A stretch of DNA of 64,000 nucleotides from JANQEU01 sp965242805 (GTDB taxonomy: Bacteria > Bacteroidota > Bacteroidia > Cytophagales > Cyclobacteriaceae): the NCBI GenBank assembly GCA_965242805.1, contig CBDETD010000002.1, forward strand, positions 744,001 to 808,000, given 5' to 3'. Positions 53,095-62,090 of the stretch are shown here, one piece after another. Each line of letters begins with the position of its first letter. The stretch's first letter is position 1. A program made the position numbers and the translations under genes. The notes beneath the pieces were generated by a model that ran no database searches, had not been told where the DNA came from, and was given only the letters and a program-made list of their open reading frames with translations.

Positions 53095-55239
53095 TCAAGA
53101 TAATTTTCCAGGATCAAAAGGCAACTTCCTGATCCTCATACCAGTCAAATCATAAATAGCATTGGCTACTGCCGGAGCGACTGTTGGTAATCCTGACTCT
53201 CCAGCGCCATTGGGAGGAGCTGTGCTCTTGACAATATGCGTTTCTATTTCGGGACATTGGCTGATCCTTAACATTTGATAAGTATCAAAGTTTTGTTCAA
53301 GGATTGCCCCATTTTCAATCGTCAACCCACTAAACATAGCGCCTAATCCCATCACAATAGATCCTTCTGTCTGAGCTTTTACAGTATCAGGGTTTACACA
53401 GATCCCGAGATCCAGGACTGTAGTGATCTTGACTACTCTGATCCCCTCACCTGCTCTTTCTACTTCAGCAATCATGGCAAAATGGGCCCCGGAACGTTCA
53501 CAGATCGCAAAACCCCGGCCAGTTTTGGGTTTTTTTGGTCTACTCCAATCAGTAACTTCCAGGGTTTCTTCCAACACACGTTTGAATCGAGGGTGATTTC
53601 TCAGCATTCCTAATCTAAATTGAAGGGGATCCTCACCCGCTTCAATAGCTAGTTCATCGATGAATGACTCATGTGCAAAAGGATTAGTGGAGTGATAAAC
53701 TGCCCTCCAGTAAGAGATAGGCACATAATGCTTTTCCAGAACACCTTTGACCGATAGATTGGGGATATCATAATCAGTAGTAATTCCACCCATGATCTGT
53801 CTGCCAGCAGTCATATTATCACCAGTCTGATTACGAATCTCCTGTGTGATCACCTTATGTTCGAGGGCCTCAATTTTGGATTTGCTCATCACCGCTTTAC
53901 AAACATTGAGTGAAGCTGCCCGAAAAGGTCCCTGTGTCTGATCATCTTCACGAGTCCATACTACTTTGACCGGAGCGCCGGATTTAATGGAAAGGTCTGC
54001 AGCTTCTTCTGCGATATCCGTCATGGATCGTCTGCCAAATCCACCACCCATAAAGGTATAATTGATCTTTACATTGTCTTCTGACAAGTCATACTTCTTA
54101 GCTAAAAACGATTTGATCCCATTTGGATTTTGAGTTGAACCCCAGAATTCTGCACTGTTATCCTTTATGTTGACAATTGCATTCATAGGTTCCATGGGAA
54201 CATGGGCCTGGTAAGGTGTCTCATAGGAAGCACTAAAAATACTCTCTGATTTGGACATGATTTCGTCCGTATTCCCTTTCTCGAACAGTACATCTCCCGG
54301 TTTTTCACTATCGCCCTTGTACTGTTCCAGAATGGTTTTACTTGAATTCGCCTCCAATCCCTGATTGTCCCATTTGACTTTCAATTTCTTTCTACCCTTG
54401 ATAGCAGCATAGTACGAATCTGCCAGTATTGCCACACCTTCTCTCTCGCGCCCAAATACATTCCTTTGTGTTTTAAAAACGTATCGTACTCCTGGTACAT
54501 CCAATACTTCATCCTCGTTGAATTCCATCACCTTACCAAGAAACAATTTCGATCTCTCAACGGAAGCATATAACATTCCATCTACATTCCAGTCAATTCC
54601 GAATTGAGCGTCACCATTGGTTTTGAAAGGAATATCCCTCCTAGCAATGGACTGACCGATGACCTTAAAATCCTTCGGATCCTTCAAGATCGGATCGGTT
54701 GGTGCTTCCAATTCCCGAGCTTCTTCCACCAATTCACCATATGAAAGGGTGTTGGAATTAGATTTATTCTTTACCTCTCCATTTTCAGCATAGCAGTTCG
54801 AAATATCGGTCTGCCATTGAGTGGCCGCAGCTTGAAGCAGCATCTCCTTAGCTGCAGCACCCATTTTCCTAAGTTTATCAAACTCTGTTTGTATACTACG
54901 ACTGCCAACTACCATCTGGCTACCATACAACTCTATACTGGCTTCAGACTGCTTGATATCAACTGCATTAACATCTACTTCCAATTCCTCCGCAATGACC
55001 ATTGGGATAGATTGATAAGTCCCCTGCCCCATTTCAGGGCGATGGTTGAAGAGCGTCACGGCACCCTCTTTCGTAATGGTTATGAATTGGTTGAGTCCGA
55101 ATCCTTTCTCCTGATTCGTGACATTGGCAATAACTTCTTCCCCCCTGGTATTTGGGACACAGCCTACTGCCAGAAACACACCTGATACTGAGGTCAGTTG
55201 CATGAATTTTCTTCGACTAAGGGTAGTTTTCATGATCAT
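53095..55239 (-). CDS. Molybdenum hydroxylase large subunit (IorB/xanthine dehydrogenase type)
   Basis: A 714-residue subunit of the xanthine dehydrogenase superfamily that binds molybdenum cofactor. A Tat signal (SRRKFMQL) and a GC-rich hydrophobic segment suggest export, possibly membrane-attached. FNHRPEMGQG, GGGFGRRS and GAGESGLPTVAP are typical of the isoquinoline 1-oxidoreductase beta-type branch. The start overlaps the IorA-type stop (ATGA), and with that iron-sulfur subunit it forms a two-component aldehyde or N-heterocycle hydroxylase. Substrate unknown. The moaC-mobA-moeZ genes at 25-28 kb fit its cofactor need. Confidence 0.88.
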   Translation of the reverse strand: MIMKTTLSRRKFMQLTSVSGVFLAVGCVPNTRGEEVIANVTNQEKGFGLNQFITITKEGAVTLFNHRPEMGQGTYQSIPMVIAEELEVDVNAVDIKQSEASIELYGSQMVVGSRSIQTEFDKLRKMGAAAKEMLLQAAATQWQTDISNCYAENGEVKNKSNSNTLSYGELVEEARELEAPTDPILKDPKDFKVIGQSIARRDIPFKTNGDAQFGIDWNVDGMLYASVERSKLFLGKVMEFNEDEVLDVPGVRYVFKTQRNVFGREREGVAILADSYYAAIKGRKKLKVKWDNQGLEANSSKTILEQYKGDSEKPGDVLFEKGNTDEIMSKSESIFSASYETPYQAHVPMEPMNAIVNIKDNSAEFWGSTQNPNGIKSFLAKKYDLSEDNVKINYTFMGGGFGRRSMTDIAEEAADLSIKSGAPVKVVWTREDDQTQGPFRAASLNVCKAVMSKSKIEALEHKVITQEIRNQTGDNMTAGRQIMGGITTDYDIPNLSVKGVLEKHYVPISYWRAVYHSTNPFAHESFIDELAIEAGEDPLQFRLGMLRNHPRFKRVLEETLEVTDWSRPKKPKTGRGFAICERSGAHFAMIAEVERAGEGIRVVKITTVLDLGICVNPDTVKAQTEGSIVMGLGAMFSGLTIENGAILEQNFDTYQMLRISQCPEIETHIVKSTAPPNGAGESGLPTVAPAVANAIYDLTGMRIRKLPFDPGKLS

Positions 55240-55694
55240 GAGAGTTTGGCAGCGGTTTTAATGGCTTTACGAATTCTGGGATAAGTTCCACAACGACAAA
55301 GCACCCCGTCCATTGCATTGTCGATGTCTTGATCTGATGGACTAGGTTTTGCCCTGAGTAGTGCAACGGCACTTAGGATCTGGCCGGATTGGCAGTAACC
55401 ACACTGAGGAACCTGTTCCTGGATCCAGGCTTGCTGAACCGGATGGTCATTGTTTTCAGACAATCCCTCGATGGTAAGAATTCTCTTCCCGTTAGCTGCA
55501 GATACAGGTACCGTGCAACACCTGATCGGTTTGTCATCAACCAATATGGTACATGATCCGCAAAGGGCAACTCCACATCCAAACTTAGTTCCCGTCAAAC
55601 CGATATAATCCCGAATCGCCCAGAGTAGTGGCATATCCGGATCTACATTCAATTCATAATCTTTGTTATTTACATTTATGGTGATTGATGCCAT
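55236..55694 (-). CDS. 2Fe-2S subunit of molybdenum hydroxylase (IorA type)
   Basis: A 152-residue protein with two [2Fe-2S] clusters: a plant-type site C40, C45, C48, C60 (GCGVALCGSCTI) and a C-terminal site C98, C101, C133, C135 (CGYCQSGQ and CRCGTYPR). It passes electrons from the large subunit. It is the gene upstream of the large subunit and the pair overlap by ATGA. Confidence 0.93.
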   Translation of the reverse strand: MASITINVNNKDYELNVDPDMPLLWAIRDYIGLTGTKFGCGVALCGSCTILVDDKPIRCCTVPVSAANGKRILTIEGLSENNDHPVQQAWIQEQVPQCGYCQSGQILSAVALLRAKPSPSDQDIDNAMDGVLCRCGTYPRIRKAIKTAAKLS

Positions 55695-55759
55695 TTATTC
55701 AGAAATTGATATCCTTACAATTTAATAAAAGGCTCCTAATTCCAACTATTGGACTTGAG

Positions 55760-56251
55760 TTAAATAGATGGAAGATACTGACCTGAATCCATGTCACGGA
55801 TGCATTCTTTCCATGGTATTGCCTGGCCATGCATGGCTATGTAAACTCCATGATCAAGGGCATTGACAGCCCCGATAGCTACTCCAATATTTATCGCAGC
55901 ATCTGAATTACTGAAACGCTCGGGTCGCATAGCCCCTGTTATAACGATGCATTTGGTTTTAATAGATGATAAAAACCTGGCAGTCTCAAGCATTGTGTCA
56001 GTGCCATGGGTGATGATGATTTTATCCCCTTCAATATCTCCACAAGTTTTTAATAAGGACTGAAGATCTTCCTCCGTGATATCAAGGCTATCTTTCTTCA
56101 AGGCAGTTATAACTTCAAATTCAAAGGATGGATTAAGCTTTTCAAGAATTCTTGTAACAGCCGGTTCCGATATTTCAAAGGCATATCCCTTGGTGGATCT
56201 GGGATAGTCCTTGTCAATTGTCCCGCCGGTTTGTATGAAAGTGATCTTCAT
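55760..56251 (-). CDS. Single-domain asparaginase-type protein
   Basis: A 163-residue protein with only the N-terminal asparaginase I/II domain. It has TGGTID (8-13) and HGTDTML motifs that carry the nucleophile Thr and other active-site residues. Classic asparaginases are about twice this size. Free-standing one-domain members occur in several bacteria, so it need not be a broken gene. Activity is uncertain. Confidence 0.75.
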   Translation of the reverse strand: MKITFIQTGGTIDKDYPRSTKGYAFEISEPAVTRILEKLNPSFEFEVITALKKDSLDITEEDLQSLLKTCGDIEGDKIIITHGTDTMLETARFLSSIKTKCIVITGAMRPERFSNSDAAINIGVAIGAVNALDHGVYIAMHGQAIPWKECIRDMDSGQYLPSI

Positions 56252-56407
56252 TCAGGTTTTGATTATTCTTAAAGTTAATCTGAGACCTTGATGTTTCCAT
56301 ATTCTCTGTTTTCATACCACAGGTTGAGATCTTTAATGGCTGACTAATATCATAGGATATGAAATGAGAATTATTGAAATTGAATTCGCTGTATCCCTAA
56401 GTGTAGA

Positions 56408-56449
56408 GTTATAAATAAGCAACAATAACGTTGTACCTGTTATAAATAA
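56408..56449. repeat. 11-base direct repeats upstream of the cyclase
   Basis: GTTATAAATAA at 56408-56418 and 56439-56449, again 31 bases apart, flanking an inverted ACAA...TTGT. It lies 27 bases before the cyclase start, so it probably overlaps the promoter. Confidence 0.5.
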
Positions 56450-56475
56450 ACTGATCTGTAACCATTGTTAGTTCA

Positions 56476-58512
56476 ATGCAGAAGCAACGATTAGCGGCCA
56501 TCATGTTTACTGACATTGTCGGTTATACTTCGTTGATGGAAAAAGACAATGAAAAGGCGCTTGATCTGCTGGAAGAAAACAGACAGATCCAAAAACCTGA
56601 AATCATCAAATTTGAAGGGGAATGGATCAAGGAGATTGGAGATGCAACCCTGTCCCTATTCAATTCTGCTTCGGCTGCAGTCCGATGTGCAAAGTCCATT
56701 CTGGAGAAATCTAATCAGGTAGAGGGTTTAACGCTTCGAATAGGTATCCACCTGGGAGAAGTGAATGTTGAGGAGAACGATGTTTTGGGCGATGGCGTTA
56801 ACGTGGCTTCCAGAATACAAGAAGAAGCTGAACCGGGAACAATCTTTATTTCAGGGGGTGTTGCGGATAGTGTCAAAAATTTATCTGACGTCGACCTAAC
56901 AGAAATAGGTAAACGAAAACTTAAAAACATCAAAAAACCCGTGGAACTCTTCTGTCTTTTTCCTGGGAGAGAGATGGACTTCGCAATCAAACCAAGCAGG
57001 AAAAGGGTACCATATACCTTGTATCTTGTTCTTGTCCTATTTATTGCTTCAACACTTATTTACATATATCAGAAAGTGTTCAGTGAACCTTCAGAATTAA
57101 CACCTCTCTCTCCTTCAGAAATAGTGCTGGCAGTCATTCCATTTGAGCAAATGTATGAGGACTCCACTGAGGCATATTTAGGTCAGATGATATCCGATGA
57201 GATAAGAGAACAACTACTTAGGTATTCCGGTCTAACAGTGCTCATGGAAGAAACTTCAAGCCAAATGGCTGGAATGGCTTCTATCGAAATACGGAAGAAT
57301 GATATTGCGACACATTTGATTAGAGGGAATTATTCAAGGCAGGACAACGACTTGTTCATCAATATCCTTATCGAAGAATTGGCCACCGGGCAAATGGTGG
57401 AACTTAAAAGACAAAAGTGTGATCTGGAGAATTTAAATATAGCTGTAACGCGAATAACGAAGAACATAACTCAGGCGTTAAACATTCAAAACATTATTTT
57501 AGAAAAGGAAGTCTTTGAGAAACCTCCGGTCCAAAATGATGCCTATCTTCTTTTTCAGCAAGGCAAATACTTGTTATACAAATATCAAGCGCAAAGTCTG
57601 ACTAAAGCTATTTCATTATTTACTGAGGCTATCAAACTTGATCCTGGTTTTTCTGAAGCATACGCTGCCCGTGCTTATACTTACTTGATGTCCGCAATCT
57701 GGTTGGGCAACGAAGATCAGATAGTAGCCATAAGTCATGCTACCAGCGACATAGACAGTGCATTATCGATTGACATCAATGAATCGATGGGGTACGAAGC
57801 CCAGGCATTTCTGTACAATACTTTTCTTTGGAATAGGAAAGACGCAGAAACTAATTTCCTCAAGGCGCAAGCCCTCAACAATGGCATTCCACCGATGGAA
57901 TATGGTTCATTGTTATGGCAGATTAGAAAGTACGAAGAATCTGTCAGATCACATGAGAAATTGATTGAGTATGATCCATTAAACATTGCGGTATATGCTG
58001 AGCTAGGATTGGCTTACTACCTGGCTGGTCGTAAAAGGGAAGCATTCTATATGTATGAGAAGGGATTAATTATGGAACCTGACAATCCACTTCTTAATCA
58101 TGTTATTGCGCAATTATATTTATTAGAAAACGATTATGACAAAGCCCGGGAATTTGGGAAGAAAACCACTGAAACCTCACCTCCGGGATTTTGGCCTTTC
58201 CACGTTTTTATTGACGGAACAATATATGCTCGTGAAGGAGATTTGGAAAATACGATGAAAACGATGGAGAAAATGGATGAATTTGAAAGAATGGGATTAA
58301 AAGGAATGGTAGGATTTTCGGGAGCCAAATTCCTTTGGTTCGTTCTCCTGAATGATAGAGGGAAGGCGATGCAAGCATTTCGCGAGGCTGTACGCATAAG
58401 GGAAATTAATTTGTCAACCTACGATGCGTGGCTTGACTTGTACGATATCGGCGAATTCCGGAATGAAGAATATACCACTCTATTGAGAGAATCGGGATTG
58501 CTTTACGAATAA
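56476..58512 (+). CDS. Class III adenylate/guanylate cyclase with TPRs
   Basis: A 678-residue protein. The N-terminal class III catalytic domain has FTDIVGYTSL (D13), IKEIGDATLS and GDGVNVASRIQ with the transition-state Asn and Arg, so it looks active, making cAMP or cGMP. One TM helix (about 177-197) is followed by a FlgO-like beta segment and TPRs (about 340-560). Substrate choice cannot be set. It is preceded by a pair of direct repeats and is convergent with a permease gene (3 bases apart). Confidence 0.85.
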   Translation: MQKQRLAAIMFTDIVGYTSLMEKDNEKALDLLEENRQIQKPEIIKFEGEWIKEIGDATLSLFNSASAAVRCAKSILEKSNQVEGLTLRIGIHLGEVNVEENDVLGDGVNVASRIQEEAEPGTIFISGGVADSVKNLSDVDLTEIGKRKLKNIKKPVELFCLFPGREMDFAIKPSRKRVPYTLYLVLVLFIASTLIYIYQKVFSEPSELTPLSPSEIVLAVIPFEQMYEDSTEAYLGQMISDEIREQLLRYSGLTVLMEETSSQMAGMASIEIRKNDIATHLIRGNYSRQDNDLFINILIEELATGQMVELKRQKCDLENLNIAVTRITKNITQALNIQNIILEKEVFEKPPVQNDAYLLFQQGKYLLYKYQAQSLTKAISLFTEAIKLDPGFSEAYAARAYTYLMSAIWLGNEDQIVAISHATSDIDSALSIDINESMGYEAQAFLYNTFLWNRKDAETNFLKAQALNNGIPPMEYGSLLWQIRKYEESVRSHEKLIEYDPLNIAVYAELGLAYYLAGRKREAFYMYEKGLIMEPDNPLLNHVIAQLYLLENDYDKAREFGKKTTETSPPGFWPFHVFIDGTIYAREGDLENTMKTMEKMDEFERMGLKGMVGFSGAKFLWFVLLNDRGKAMQAFREAVRIREINLSTYDAWLDLYDIGEFRNEEYTTLLRESGLLYE

Positions 58513-58514
58513 CC

Positions 58515-60872
58515 CTACTCATCTCTAAGGCAATTTACTGGATTTCTACTGGCTGCTTTGATGGTTTCCATACTGATCGTGAAAATACCGATGACAAATG
58601 CGATCAATCCACCAACCAAAAAAACCCATAGGTCGATATTAACCCTATACGCGAAATTATTGAGCCATTCCCTGACAATGTAATACGTCGTAGGAGCGGC
58701 AACAATAAAACCATACACAATGGGTAAAGCAAACTGCTTGGACAATCTTTTACTTATACCGAATACCGATGCTCCCAATACTTTTCTGATCCCTATTTGT
58801 TTTATATTTCGTTCAGCCTTGAACGCCGATAATCCATAAAGCCCAAGGCACGAAATGATCATTGCAAGCATGGTAAATACATTCAGAGAGTTGGCAAGTG
58901 TCTGTTCCTTTTTGACCAGACTTTCAAAATTTTCATCTAAGAAATAGTAGTTCAATTCTTCCTCACCCGTGATGGCTGCCCAGATGGATCGAACTTGTTC
59001 TACAAATTCGTTGGGTGCACTCCCACTATACTTGATGGCGGTTACATAATTCTGCTGATCGGATAACCGTAGGATAGCAGGTCCTATTTTGTTCTTTAAA
59101 GTTTCGTAATTGAAGTCTGACACGGTCCCAATCACTTTGAGATTACCCTCATTCAAAGTCACCCCAATAGGATCTTCCAATCCAAGTTCTTTTACAGCTG
59201 ATTCGTTTAAGATCACTGCGGAGGTATCAGAGGCAATGCTTTCTTTAAATCCTCTTCCCTCTAACAGTCGAAAACCCAAGGTCGATATCATATCTTCATC
59301 CCCTGAGAAGCTCTGGCTATACAATTGCTCTTCCTCCAACGTTTGACGTATCGTGGTCACTGCAGAGGTCGTGGAAGCTGGGACCCTAAGCATTTTACTC
59401 ACCTTTTGCACCTGACTTAATTTTTGTAGCTCCTGTTTGAAAACCTGGTGCTTTTCAGGTGGAAATTCATAGTTTCTGACAACCAATATATTTTCACGGT
59501 CAAAGCCCATATCTTTTTTCTGCATGAAGTTGAGTTGCCTTATGATGAAAAAAGCACAAATAAGCAGGCTTATGGATATTGTGAATTGGAACACAACCAG
59601 TCCACTCCTCAACATTCCCTTTTCACGCACTTTTAAATTACCTTTCAGGACCTTGATCGTCTGAAAACGTGAAATGTATAAAGCAGGATAGATCCCTGCC
59701 AATACTCCTATCAACAGTGCTAAAATCAGTATGCCTATCATTGAATGTACATTGACAAAGACACTCTCCAACAATTCCACCTCAAGTAGTCTTTCGAATC
59801 CATTTAGAAAAAGTTGAGCTAATCCGATGGCAATCAAGGTGGCAATCAAGCAGGTCATTACAGCCTCAAATACAAATTGGAATATCAACTGAACAGTATT
59901 GGTTCCCAAAGACTTTCTAATACCAACTTCCTTTGCGCGAACCGTTGCTCTCGCCGTGGATATATTGATGAAATTGATACATGCCAGAAGAAGGATCATC
60001 GCTCCTACCAAACTAAATACTTGTACGGTTCTTATGTTGCCCCCGACTGAGGGTTCGTATTTCAAGGTGGATCGCAGATGAATGTCTTGAACAGGCAGTG
60101 GTAGGAATTTGTAAATTCCTGAGGACTTCCATTCTTCCAATGGTTGTCCTCCGGAAATAGTCGGATAAACCTTTTCTTCCAACACCTGGTCGAGGATTAA
60201 ATCCAAATCCCTGGCTGTTGATCCGTCTTTCATCTTGATATAAACATAGCCTGATGCAGAGGTCCAATTGACATCCTCTTCCGACATCCCAAGATTTGCC
60301 CAGATCTCTCCACCGATATGGGACTTACCAGTTTCCTCTACAAGGCCTGTTATGGTAAATGTCGAATTGTCATTCACAAATGTCTCCCCCATCACATTGA
60401 CAGTTCCAAACAATCGCTTTGCGGCAGGAGCTGTTATGACGGCAGAGTTGGGTTGATCCAATGCATTTTCAGGGTCCCCCTGAATGAATGAATACGAGAA
60501 AATCCGAAAGAAATTTCGATCCGTGAAATAGAAATCCGACACATCTAATTCCTTGTTGCCTACTTCAATGGTAGTTCCACCCCATGTTTTCTCCAGATCC
60601 GTGAGGTATTCTACTCCATCGTATTCTGACATCTGGTTTACCAAAACCTTGGGGCCGATGGCCATGTCTCCAATGTTGTAAAAATTCACTCCTACCCGAT
60701 AGATTCGGTCAATATTTTTCCATTGCCTGTCAACATTATACTCCTGGATCACCCACAGTCCGATAACAATTGAACATGCAAGACCAACCGATAATCCTAA
60801 AATATTGACCGAAGAATAAGTCTTGTGACGAATTAGATTGCGAAGAGAGACAATGAAAAAGTTGCGGAGCAT
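58515..60872 (-). CDS. MacB/FtsX-type ABC transporter permease
   Basis: A 785-residue permease of the same kind as the one at 17205-19586: it begins MLRNFFIVSLRNLIRH and has two periplasmic and two TM units, with AKEVGIRKSLGT and IKQIGIRKVLGAS. It ends in a NCLRDE tail, like its paralogue's SLRDE tail. It has no ATPase neighbour. Probably a paralogue by duplication in the genome. Confidence 0.86.
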   Translation of the reverse strand: MLRNFFIVSLRNLIRHKTYSSVNILGLSVGLACSIVIGLWVIQEYNVDRQWKNIDRIYRVGVNFYNIGDMAIGPKVLVNQMSEYDGVEYLTDLEKTWGGTTIEVGNKELDVSDFYFTDRNFFRIFSYSFIQGDPENALDQPNSAVITAPAAKRLFGTVNVMGETFVNDNSTFTITGLVEETGKSHIGGEIWANLGMSEEDVNWTSASGYVYIKMKDGSTARDLDLILDQVLEEKVYPTISGGQPLEEWKSSGIYKFLPLPVQDIHLRSTLKYEPSVGGNIRTVQVFSLVGAMILLLACINFINISTARATVRAKEVGIRKSLGTNTVQLIFQFVFEAVMTCLIATLIAIGLAQLFLNGFERLLEVELLESVFVNVHSMIGILILALLIGVLAGIYPALYISRFQTIKVLKGNLKVREKGMLRSGLVVFQFTISISLLICAFFIIRQLNFMQKKDMGFDRENILVVRNYEFPPEKHQVFKQELQKLSQVQKVSKMLRVPASTTSAVTTIRQTLEEEQLYSQSFSGDEDMISTLGFRLLEGRGFKESIASDTSAVILNESAVKELGLEDPIGVTLNEGNLKVIGTVSDFNYETLKNKIGPAILRLSDQQNYVTAIKYSGSAPNEFVEQVRSIWAAITGEEELNYYFLDENFESLVKKEQTLANSLNVFTMLAMIISCLGLYGLSAFKAERNIKQIGIRKVLGASVFGISKRLSKQFALPIVYGFIVAAPTTYYIVREWLNNFAYRVNIDLWVFLVGGLIAFVIGIFTISMETIKAASRNPVNCLRDE

Positions 60873-60981
60873 AATTTGAGTTTTTTGGTTATTAACAAAA
60901 ATAGCCCGTGGAGGACCTGTACCTCATTATTTGAAGTTAAATGATGTTAACACTTCCGGACCTTCATAAATGGGAAAAAAT

Positions 60982-61551
60982 TTAAAACTCCTGTATTTCA
61001 ACATTCCGGAACATAATGGATCCATTACCGGCAGCCTGCAGGGCAATGTATCCGGAATTGGTTTGACCTGCTTCGAGTTCTGCTGTTTTGATCCCATTGA
61101 TTGTAATAATGATCTTATCAAACCTGTGGCTAATCTTATAAGTATTCCATCGATCAATTGTATTGACAATCGCAAGTGGACTCATCCTGGTCACAATTGA
61201 TCCAGTCCTGAAGTCCTGATTCGGATGAAGATCCCAAATGTTGATCTCGTAACATTCCGTAGCAGAAATTTGATTTTGAGGACACATGACAAATACCCCG
61301 GAATTAATTGTGCTATCCGGTTTAAATTCCAGGGTTAGCTCAAAGTCTGAGAATATATCCTTTGTCATTACAAAACCCGATCCACTATCAATCCTTCCAA
61401 CCAAAACATTATCCGCAAATTCCCAGGTTGCATCTCCTTCCTCAAACCAAGTTCCGGAATCCTTCAAAAAAAGATCTTGAGTTTTGGTGTCCTCAGTCGT
61501 GCAAGAAAACAAACACATCAGTATCAGCGAATAATAGATCAATTCCTTCAT
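60982..61551 (-). CDS. DUF1080 (3-keto-disaccharide hydrolase-like) lipoprotein
   Basis: A 189-residue lipoprotein with lipobox LFSC at C17. The mature part is a concanavalin-like beta sandwich with the DUF1080 pattern FELTLEFKPD, INSGVFVM, ECYEINIWD, RWNTYKI and NGIKTAEL. Members bind or cleave modified sugars. It lies 4 bases downstream of the RidA gene. A 109-base gap leads to the permease gene. Confidence 0.85.
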   Translation of the reverse strand: MKELIYYSLILMCLFSCTTEDTKTQDLFLKDSGTWFEEGDATWEFADNVLVGRIDSGSGFVMTKDIFSDFELTLEFKPDSTINSGVFVMCPQNQISATECYEINIWDLHPNQDFRTGSIVTRMSPLAIVNTIDRWNTYKISHRFDKIIITINGIKTAELEAGQTNSGYIALQAAGNGSIMFRNVEIQEF

Positions 61552-61555
61552 GACA

Positions 61556-61993
61556 TCATTTGTTGATTATTGCCATTGCATCAATTTCTATCATCCACTC
61601 GGGCAAAGCCAATGATTGAACACCCACCAAGGTACTAGCCGGAGTGATATCATCTGAGAAAATTTCCTTTCTCACTTCTCGAAATACATCCAGATCATCC
61701 GGTGAATAGTCAACTATATAAGTATTTATTTTTACAAGGTTTGAAAAGTCACCACCCTCCTTTTCCAATAAAGCCGAGAGCTTCGAGAGTACTTCTCTCA
61801 TTTGGGTTTCAAGGTCATCACCTGTACCCACTTGACCTGAAATGTAAAGGGCTTTAACTGACCGATCCTCTACAACAACCATTTGCGAATACCCATTTGT
61901 TGGACTCACGTATGTGATAGAGGTCCGTTGTGAATCAGTTTCCTGAATACATGAAGTCAATGTCAAAAGCAGGATTACAACTATTAATTTCAT
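61556..61993 (-). CDS. RidA-family protein with lipoprotein signal
   Basis: A 145-residue RidA/YjgF/UK114 protein with a lipobox (LTLTSC), giving C15. Segments YISGQVGTGDD and PASTLVGVQSLALPEWMIEIDAMA are typical of the family, including the arginine-free or variant active site here (SLALPEWM). RidA deaminates reactive enamines in the cytoplasm; export would give it a different role. It is the first gene of the RidA-DUF1080 operon. Confidence 0.85.
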   Translation of the reverse strand: MKLIVVILLLTLTSCIQETDSQRTSITYVSPTNGYSQMVVVEDRSVKALYISGQVGTGDDLETQMREVLSKLSALLEKEGGDFSNLVKINTYIVDYSPDDLDVFREVRKEIFSDDITPASTLVGVQSLALPEWMIEIDAMAIINK

Positions 61994-62090
61994 ATCTCAA
62001 TTAAGTAATTTTGAAAATATCGCTATTCTAGCCTCATAAATCAAGTGTTTGACTAAACTAGGTTAACATTGCACAGATCAGTTCTGCACC

